64,000 nt of DNA from Apoda limacodes (Eukaryota; Arthropoda; Insecta; Lepidoptera; Limacodidae): NCBI GenBank assembly GCA_946406115.1, contig OX291545.1:868001-932000 (forward strand), written 5' to 3'. The stretch's first letter is position 1. Each line of letters starts with the position of its first letter. Both the position numbers and the translations under genes were made by a program. Shown in pieces: positions 56,601-64,000 of this stretch. The notes beneath the pieces are model-generated. The model saw nothing but the letters and a program-made list of their open reading frames with translations, had not been told where the DNA came from and made no database searches.

Positions 56601-56622
56601 TATATATATATATATATATATA
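56601..56622. repeat. TA x 11 microsatellite
   Basis: Eleven uninterrupted TA units. Confidence 0.95.
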
Positions 56623-57576
56623 AAAAACAAGTAGATTTGCTATCAACTTTCGTCGTTACTCTTGTTATCGAATATGATCAAAAAAATTAAAAAGAGCATA
56701 CGAATTAAAGAGAGCACAAGATAACACACCCGTAGAAGTTTTCTATGTGATAATAATATGTTGAACATCAATTAGTGTTCGTAAATTGTAAATGAACTCG
56801 CTAGTCAGTAGTCAACGGCTCCGTCCTTGTAGATTTATTTACCTATAAAGTTTCGTACAAGAATTTCAATCACTAATATTTTCATCAAAATCAAATGTTG
56901 ATATATCATTCAAAATTAAAAAAAAACAAATTTTAAAATAAATGTAGATCTTTCAGTAAGCTACATAACAAAATAGTAATGCATAAATTATTTTTTTGTT
57001 TTTTAAATTGTTTTAATTTTGTTACTTTTTGAGTAAGTAACAAATAATAATAAATACACAATACGTCAATTTTAATAAATCAGTCAACGTTAGTGATAAA
57101 ATCATTTTCAATTCGGTGTTTGAACAAGTTCAAATGCGATACCATCGAAATTTCACGGTCGATTTGATCGGAGATAAAAAACGCCGCTGACTTTTGAGAT
57201 CGATTTAACCACAACTCTTGAGTGCATTACTTGATCGATGCATCCCAAATATTTGTCATTCAACTGTTATAATCCAGGCGGTATAGATCAAAATACATCG
57301 AAAGTCACGAAAAACCTCTAATAGCAATTTTTCTTGATAAACTCATACATCATAAAACTACAAAAATCATTTCTTGGTATCACCTCCAACCATTTCTTTG
57401 CTCATAAAGCATTATTGCGCTATTTTTACTACCTACAAAAATAAAGTTTAAACATTTCCTAAAAAAAAGTTTTCTTGTATTTTTTTTGTATAATTTACGA
57501 GATAATCGTCATATTTACATGCTAAAGAAAAATCACCGTCTTAGATAAAAGTTATAAATATATTAAATTTTAGAAT
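56623..57576. other. AT-rich DNA, no gene seen
   Basis: No feature supported. Confidence 0.4.
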
Positions 57577-58035
57577 TGCACGCCTCATAAGCGGAGCGGT
57601 GACTCTCGACATGTCAAAAAACCCAGTCTTTCGAAACTTAAATGACGTTTTTTTTTTTAATATAACACTTACAGGATTATTAATGAGTGCACTAATATGA
57701 AGTTAAATAATCTGTCTAGCACATATGGTACATTTTATAAACAATTAATTTGTTTAATATAATAAATAATAACATTAAAACTAATCATTCTTGGACGTCC
57801 GTGAGTCTGTGTTTATGTGACCATGTATGTGGCAAAGAAATTGGTCGAAAAATTCATCTTACCGGAATACTTTTGTTTTTAATATATAAAGTATTACACT
57901 GTGCTGATTCCTAGTTAATATTAGCGTTCTAAGTACTGTCGTTTAATTATAATTTATAAAAAAAACTAATATACCACTGTATACTGTATATCTATATATT
58001 TTTTTTAAATGTGAATGACCGCTATGAGGCGTGCA
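57577..58035. mobile_element. possible 459-bp TIR element
   Basis: TGCACGCCTCATAAGCGG at the left is mirrored by CCGCTATGAGGCGTGCA at the right with one extra base. The interior is AT-rich without a protein. Flanks show no obvious duplication, so this is a candidate only. Confidence 0.4.
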
Positions 58036-58499
58036 CTTTTGTATTTTCCAAATTTTTTTTCACTTTCATGCAGAGAAACTGAAAATAAAAACGATAACAA
58101 TTTAAACAATTTCAAGAATATTAAGTTTGCTATTTTTCGCTTTTTTATTATTTATCAAGATTAAAAAAAACACGTAAATGATAAAAAATAGCCCAAAATA
58201 TTTTTTTTATAAATAATATAAATTTATAAATAAATAATAAATAAAATTCTCGTTAATTTTAAAGGAAGTAAAAACATCTCAAAACCATATTATCATTAGG
58301 TAAAGCCCCCCTCGAACGAAGCGAAATAATTTTAGTAGCCTAAGTTTAACAATAAATCTAAAATTAAAAAATAACGGTAATTAAAAAAAAATTGTGAAAA
58401 TACACCTATTTCTTGTAAATTTACAGAGGACATTTATGTGATTGTACGTGAGCGAAATCCCCAAAAGTTAGCAAAATTCTGTAGTAGACAGTACTAGAG
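58036..58499. other. AT-rich DNA, no gene seen
   Basis: Contains a short GAACGAAGCGAAATAATT stretch; nothing identified. Confidence 0.4.
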
Positions 58500-58640
58500 G
58501 CACTAGGGGACTAAGATGTCGTTACGGAAGAGGAGATAAGTCGGGCGGACGACACGCGCGGCAGAGGCGCGTGTTAGGGCTGGCTGGTTCACCTTCGCGG
58601 GTTACAGATCACTGGTGTAGCGGTCGCCGAAAAAAAAAGA
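58500..58640. promoter_or_regulatory. CpG-rich non-coding patch, possible promoter or 5' UTR
   Basis: GTCGGGCGGACGACACGCGC and GGCAGAGGCGCGTG lie in very AT-rich DNA. All six frames are closed by stops within a short distance, so it is not an exon of coding sequence. A promoter, 5' UTR or GC-rich repeat are all possible. No TATA or initiator element is clear. Confidence 0.2.
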
Positions 58641-60329
58641 GATCAGACACCAGCAGACCAAAACAAAGTAACAGAAACTAAAAACACAAACGAGACAGAG
58701 ACTAACAGTTTAAAAACGACTTACAGAACTCAACTAACTTAGAATTCCACACATTTATTAAACTGCATTCTGTCAGGAAGTTTGGGTAATTTATTTAAGC
58801 AAGATATACACCTTACTGGCAAAAGAATATACGTAAAAAAAAATTAAAAAACAAGCTTTTATCAGACCCTGGTTATAGTTAAAGACCAGAGTACTTGTAA
58901 TGGCAAATTAAACAAGCCCAGCCCAAGATGTGGCAGCGTTGTTTCGTTCCAGAGGTCCTATGGCCAACTATCGGCTCCATTATCAAAACAGCTCTATGAA
59001 ATTAATATATTGCATTGTCATCCGATTTAAGTGTGTTTGTAAAATTTCAACTCAATCGAACACCTGGAAGTGGGAAAATTTTCCATGCATGATTTGATTA
59101 CAGACAATGGAACAGGTGAAGCTAAATAAAAGCTTGTAAAAAAAAAGGAGAACGAGACGAAAATAACAAAATATAATGGACAGAAATGAAAAGAACCAAA
59201 AATATAGTAAATCCTAAAATGAATATGGCAGATATTAATTTTAACGCTTTAATTTAAAAATTAGGCGCAGTGCGTAAGATTATAACCCAAAACAAATTGT
59301 AATTGTAGTTGAGATAGAGACCATATTACTAAAACTTTTTTAACAAGTTCCTTATCCCCAAAATATTTATCTCAATAAAGATCCACCTACGTGATAAACA
59401 TTTCCGCGTTCGACCAGCAATTTATTATTTAACGACAGACTGGCATTGACGATTTAATGAGAGATTTGGTCGTTAGCTGAGTCAGTTGATAAAGGCATGA
59501 GGCAGGCTTCCGCACTGGTAACTTGTCATCTGGTTGGTGACAGCCCCATTCTATAGTAACGGTCATGGTTTAAAAACCATATCTGTTTTGTGGCTATTGA
59601 AATAAATTAGGTAATGCAAAAAAGCTGCTGAAAATTGCACAACAAAATTCATAAACATGCGATATTTTACAAATGTGTAATTTACTTTTAAATAAATAAT
59701 TCCTATTGTCTTTTTGTATTTACCTCACAATACAGGTTTTTTCTTTTTTTGATCTAATTCTCGAAGGTTGCTTTTTAAGTTTTCATAAAAGTCGTGCAAT
59801 TATGTCGTATTAGATTATATTTTATAAAAGGAAAAGGTTAGTCAGCAATTAACTCACTAAACTGTTACTTCTAGTTTTACCCTCTCAAGCTTTGCAACAA
59901 TCATAACTATTTTATTTCCGTCGCCGTCGTCCTTTTGTCGAACTTGTGATTCTGCTGAATTTTTGTCCTTTACTATTTTTTTATTCAAAATCATCATGCC
60001 ACATGATGTAGGTACGAATTGCGTTCTTGCGGTTTACACATCGCACTAGTTTCGAATTTCATCCCAGTCAAGTCCACGATAAAGCAGTGGTGTTAGGTCT
60101 GATTGGATATCATCTCGATTCCTTCGTCGACATTAACCACAGCCTGGAACTGTAACCGCACTCACGCATGGATTAAATATTCGAGACGTGTGGTTTATTA
60201 CATGATAATATGTTAAATGATCTTATATGAGTATTGATGTGCAAACAGTAAGTACCTACAACTTATAGAGAACATTTGTATGGTATGTTTGAATAAACTA
60301 GAAATAGTAATGGTTCAAAGAGTACCTAT
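58641..60329. other. AT-rich DNA, no gene seen
   Basis: No feature supported. Confidence 0.4.
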
Positions 60330-60622
60330 TTGCTCACTGACGAAAAAGGATTTGGGTCACGTCCGATGCACCTTTGTCCACAATTCGCGTAGGCTTCTGG
60401 GTCAAAAACGATCAATCTATACTCATCGTATCAATACATCACAATCAAGAGTTTCGTATTAAATGTCGAATGGTCCCCGTATTCAGCGTCAAGGTCGTAC
60501 AGCGCACATACACCTACGTTCCAGTTAGGAGAAAGGAGCCCATTGTGATGTATCTAAGCTGCAATAGTCAGGACCATTATCAATGGAGCGGTATTGTACT
60601 GCGAGATCGCCTGTCGCGATAA
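60330..60622 (+). other. moderately GC-rich open region, unidentified
   Basis: A plus-strand frame (60374-60622) gives a peptide with VPVFSVKVVQRTYTYVPVRR and ends CGATAA. It overlaps another open frame (60280-60462). Base composition is higher in G+C than the surroundings. No motif, no clear splice pair. It may be an old transposon piece or chance. Confidence 0.2.
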
Positions 60623-62044
60623 TGTCTTTTAGAGTTAGCTAATGAGGTACTTGTATGGTTAAACGGTGGATTAAATCGTCGCCTTACTTTATATCACCTT
60701 CTATCAATAGCTAGAAAACATCATTGAGAACGATTAGTGGTTTTGGTTAAAGGTTTTTTTTCTAAATTTGGTCGTTTATTAGTAACTTATACACTTTTTT
60801 TTAGATTTTGCAAATTTTTTATCAAGTGTGATGAGTTCCTAAATTTTTTAGGTATCTAAAACATTGGACTTAATAATAATATGGTATCTAGCTTACATAT
60901 AAGTACGTTTGTGTATAGTCCTTACCCAGCCAAATACATTTTGATGTAATTTTTTTTATTATTAAAATGTGAAAATTTCTAGAATCTTTAGTCCCTCCTA
61001 CAAATCAACACATTTTAACTTGCTACTCAACTATGGCAATAAGTAATAAAGAAGCTATCGACATGGAGGATACATGTACGCTTTAGTCTTCCTGCACCTG
61101 TAACAAAAGCTACAATTTTGACATTATAACTGAGGAATGCAGTCATTACTTTAAATCTTTGACAGATAAATGCGAAAGAACAATAAATATTTCATTCATA
61201 GACAGTGTAGTTGTTACAATAAAAATTTTGCTCCAGAGCTCACGATGACATAAAAAAGTCCAATAATATAACGATACACAAACAAACTACAGGACATTTT
61301 AATTTTTACACTTAATAGGCACAAGCAAACCGGTGTTAGACGCGAGCAATGAAAACCGATAAGAACCCAGAAAATGTCACTAGCCTCTCGATTAATGATC
61401 GCCTGGAGAGCGCTTCATAGACTGGTTGGTTTTTATCACGTTGATAAATTGCAAAATGTAAATCTGTGCCAAAAATGTCTACAAAACGAAAGTACTTAGT
61501 ACATTAGGTATCTGACTAATGAGCCATATGTGGGTACAGTTTTAATGTATAGGTGACGTTATACGCACAAACACACATGTTAGGCTTTAAATAAAATTGT
61601 AATATACACAAATCTGTCTTTTTTCTTTTTTTCAACCTTTATAATCCAGATACTTTGTGATTCTGTCTTGCGTCAAATAGGGTAGAAGGATTCTTTTTTA
61701 TATTGTATGTGATAGTAACCAGTTGCTTAATCCAAGTTTTCGACCAGGGGCTCTCTTACCGTCCAAAAATTTTGCACTTTTTAGGTTATGCCAACTTCGA
61801 CCATGTAGGAGCCATTTTTTAAGAAAAGCAATTTATACGAACTTTCAAGTATATATTATTTACTACAATAAAAAACCAAGTTAGTTTCTGTTAACCTCAT
61901 GGTATCCAAGATATAGAACCTCAAAGTTGGTAAATGTGAATTTCCGTGTTTACAGATTTTCAAACATGACGGTCGAAACGGTACGAAGGCGATATGCGTT
62001 TGGGGTTATTGGTTGTTTGTATGATGTATGTATGTCTGTTACCA
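60623..62044. other. AT-rich DNA, no gene seen
   Basis: No feature supported. Confidence 0.4.
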
Positions 62045-62232
62045 TTTTGCTCGAAAACTACTGGGCCGATTTCGTTGCAGTTTTTTGCATCTAAAGGTAT
62101 CATTTCAGAGCAGGTTTTTAGACTGTTTTACAGCTGTAGACCAGGGAGCGCTTCGACGCTAGAGGTCTTCTCGGAAACAATTCATCCGATTTCGATTCGG
62201 TTTTTTGCATTATATAGATGTCATTTCAGATA
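62045..62232 (+). repeat. direct repeat pair, period about 116
   Basis: CGAAAACTACTGGGCCGATT then TCGTTGCAGTTTTTTGCAT and TCATTTCAGA (about 62051-62110) recurs as CGGAAACAATTCATCCGATT, TCGATTCGGTTTTTTGCAT and TCATTTCAGA (62170-62230). The same order with substitutions suggests an old local duplication or a repeat with internal duplication. Confidence 0.8.
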
Positions 62233-62365
62233 ACTAAAATAACTATTGAATCAGAACGCGCGAACGAGTCTCTACCACCTTTGCAACTTTATATAAAACT
62301 AATGAGAAAACGCTACGCTATTTCAGTATCATTGTCACTTATTAGTTTCATAAACTTTATATGTC

Positions 62366-62450
62366 CCTACTGGCCTACCCTCGACCTTGGACGAAGGCGA
62401 TTTAGGCCTTTATTCGTCACGCGGGCCCAGTGCAGATAGCGGACTTCAAA
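62366..62450 (+). repeat. GGCCTACCCTC repeat, second copy
   Basis: TGGCCTACCCTCGACC, GGCGATTTAGGCC, ACGCGGGCCCAGTGCAGATA and CGGACTTC match 37641-37735 in order and orientation. It lies directly before the composite at 62466. Confidence 0.75.
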
Positions 62451-62465
62451 TTCGTCTTTATAACA

Positions 62466-63212
62466 TACTAGACTTTGCCCACGGCTCCGCCCGCCCTAAA
62501 TTTGGTTTACGGCGTAGGATTCTTACGGCAACTCCTTGATTATACTAAAGAAGTTTGTTTTAGCAAGCTTCAGCTGCAGCTATGGTTCGTTCGTGGAATT
62601 CGGTTATAGTTACTCCCGCGGGAACTTTTCAATTCCCCGGGATAAAAAGTAGCCTTTGTCCTTTTCCGTATCTTTAACTATCTCTGTGTGCAAAATTTCA
62701 GCTCACTAAAATGCTCCCAGTGCAGCAGGATTAAGTAACAAACGTCAGAGTTATTCCCGCGGGAACTTTTGAATTTTTCGGGATAAAAAATAGCCTTGTC
62801 CTTCCCTGGGACTCAGACAAATTTCATCTAAATCAGTTGACCGGTTCCTGATCCATCCAGTGGTTGAAGCGTGACAAACAACCAAACATCCAAACTTTCG
62901 CATTTATAATATTAATGGGACTCCTTTATTTATTCTCAGTATTGATACTGTGATTTACTCCTTAATTACAATAATGAAGTTTGCTATATCAAGCTGTAGC
63001 TATAGGTCGTTTGAGCTCGTTTATAGTTATTACCGCGGGAATTTCGGGATAAAAAGTAGCCTATATGCTATTCCAGGACCTAACCTATATGTATGCCAAG
63101 TTTCATCCCGATCCGTCCAGTGGTTGAAGCTTGATTAAGTAACAAACATACACACTCACATAGTCACACACTCACAAACTTTCGCCTTTATAATACAAAT
63201 AATAATGGGATA
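62466..63212 (+). mobile_element. two-unit CATTTATAATATTA-family composite
   Basis: Unit 62466-62920 matches 35746-36199 nearly base for base, including its internal duplication of CGCGGGAACTTTTSAATT. The next unit, 62921-63212, matches 36261-36553 from GGACTCCTTTATTTA on, lacking about 60 bases at the junction. No coding capacity. Confidence 0.88.
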
Positions 63213-64000
63213 TTCCTCACGGTGTTTCCCTCACCGAAAACCTAGTGACACCGAAAATCATTAGGCCACCCCACCATCTATTCACTAATCAGCCCAAGCA
63301 CAAAATTACGTGATTACCTATAGATATTACATAGAACTGACACACACCTAATTATCTATTCAAAACTATGCTAACATTACTTCGCTATCTGAAATTAAAG
63401 ATAAGAGTGATCCAGTGTCAGTGTCCTTGGTCCCAATCCGTCAGTGTAACAGCTCAACACCACCAATGACGCTCCACAGAGCACCCAAGACCTTGGATTT
63501 ATATAGACGACGTGTACCTACGGCCAGTTGCAACACTCGTTTACTGTGAGCTTTATTATACAACTCCTAATCTATTGTTGCTCTCGCATATCAGTAGAGC
63601 TGTAGAGGTAAGTACCTACATAAATATTGCTAAATTCAAAGGATTGGTTTTTTAGAATTTAGCAATAGTGATATTGATTGACTTATACAATTGAAGAAGT
63701 AGATCACAAAGCCACAACTCGGGGTCAAAGGTGATATGTCACTTTCAATGGACTTTATGATAATCCTAACTAATATAATAAATCCGAAAGTGATTGTTAT
63801 CTCAACACACTTTGTGTGCAAAACTAAAACTGAGCACCGCCTATACTTAGATCCCAGAGCTTACATTTTGAACACTATTCGGCATGCTTTACCGAGAGGA
63901 TTAATTAAGCCATATTTAGGTTAAATTCGTGTGTTGAGTAATAAAAGTTATTATTCACAATCGGTTTTTTATATATACGGCTAAGCAGAAGAATCCGACA
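63213..64000. other. no gene seen
   Basis: AT-rich DNA to the window end. A 62-codon plus frame (63736-63924) has no motif. Confidence 0.4.

Noticed and set aside
56601..56622. TATA-box cluster
   Set aside because: It is a TA microsatellite with no downstream transcript signal.

Overview
This window is AT-rich animal nuclear DNA, by eye about two-thirds A+T. It has no operon-like packing, no long intact gene and no bacterial or viral gene set. The dispersed repeats are of types I know from moths and butterflies: Jockey/CR1-like LINE 3' ends, tRNA-derived SINEs, a family whose tail reads CTTTCGCATTTATAATATTA, a family starting near AAAACCGGCCAAGTGCGAGT, and short hairpin MITEs. I infer a lepidopteran insect and an intergenic or long-intron region. 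That assignment rests on recognition, not on a search.

Layout. 1-1900: unique-looking AT-rich DNA with one old LINE tail. 1901-5372: a near full-length Jockey/CR1-like LINE with a 9-bp candidate target-site duplication, two 5' direct repeats and a broken ORF2 (endonuclease plus reverse transcriptase). 5.4-10.3 kb: a tandem repeat pair, a CACGTG-containing inverted repeat, a 162-bp MITE, a second LINE tail and a GC-rich retroelement end on the minus strand. 10.8-13.6 kb: a dispersed repeat next to a 2.1-kb foldback element with two 522-bp inverted arms of about 99% identity. 13.6-22 kb: mostly AT-rich DNA with repeat tails. 22051-22221: the best exon candidate, GC-rich, open, and framed by AG and GT splice signals. 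23-27 kb: nested repeats, a 6.5-copy 19-bp tandem array, a perfect 60-bp duplication, a minus-strand LINE end and a 4 x 16-bp array. 29-45 kb: SINEs, hairpins, and clusters of the CATTTATAATATTA family, one of which (35746-36553) recurs as a two-part composite at 62466-63212. 45-52 kb: a long palindrome, two MITE-like elements and further LINE tails. 53-64 kb: a LINE reverse-transcriptase remnant, a diverged tandem duplication, GC-rich patches of unknown role and the second composite.

How the parts work together. No pathway or gene cassette is visible. The coherent story is repeat activity: one autonomous but now broken LINE with five tail remnants of the same type, several non-autonomous families that depended on proteins encoded elsewhere, and nesting that gives relative ages. 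The youngest-looking insertion is the foldback element, because its arms are nearly identical. I did not find a new multi-gene system. The items most worth checking are the 22051-22221 exon, the foldback element, the composite repeat pair and the 16-bp array.
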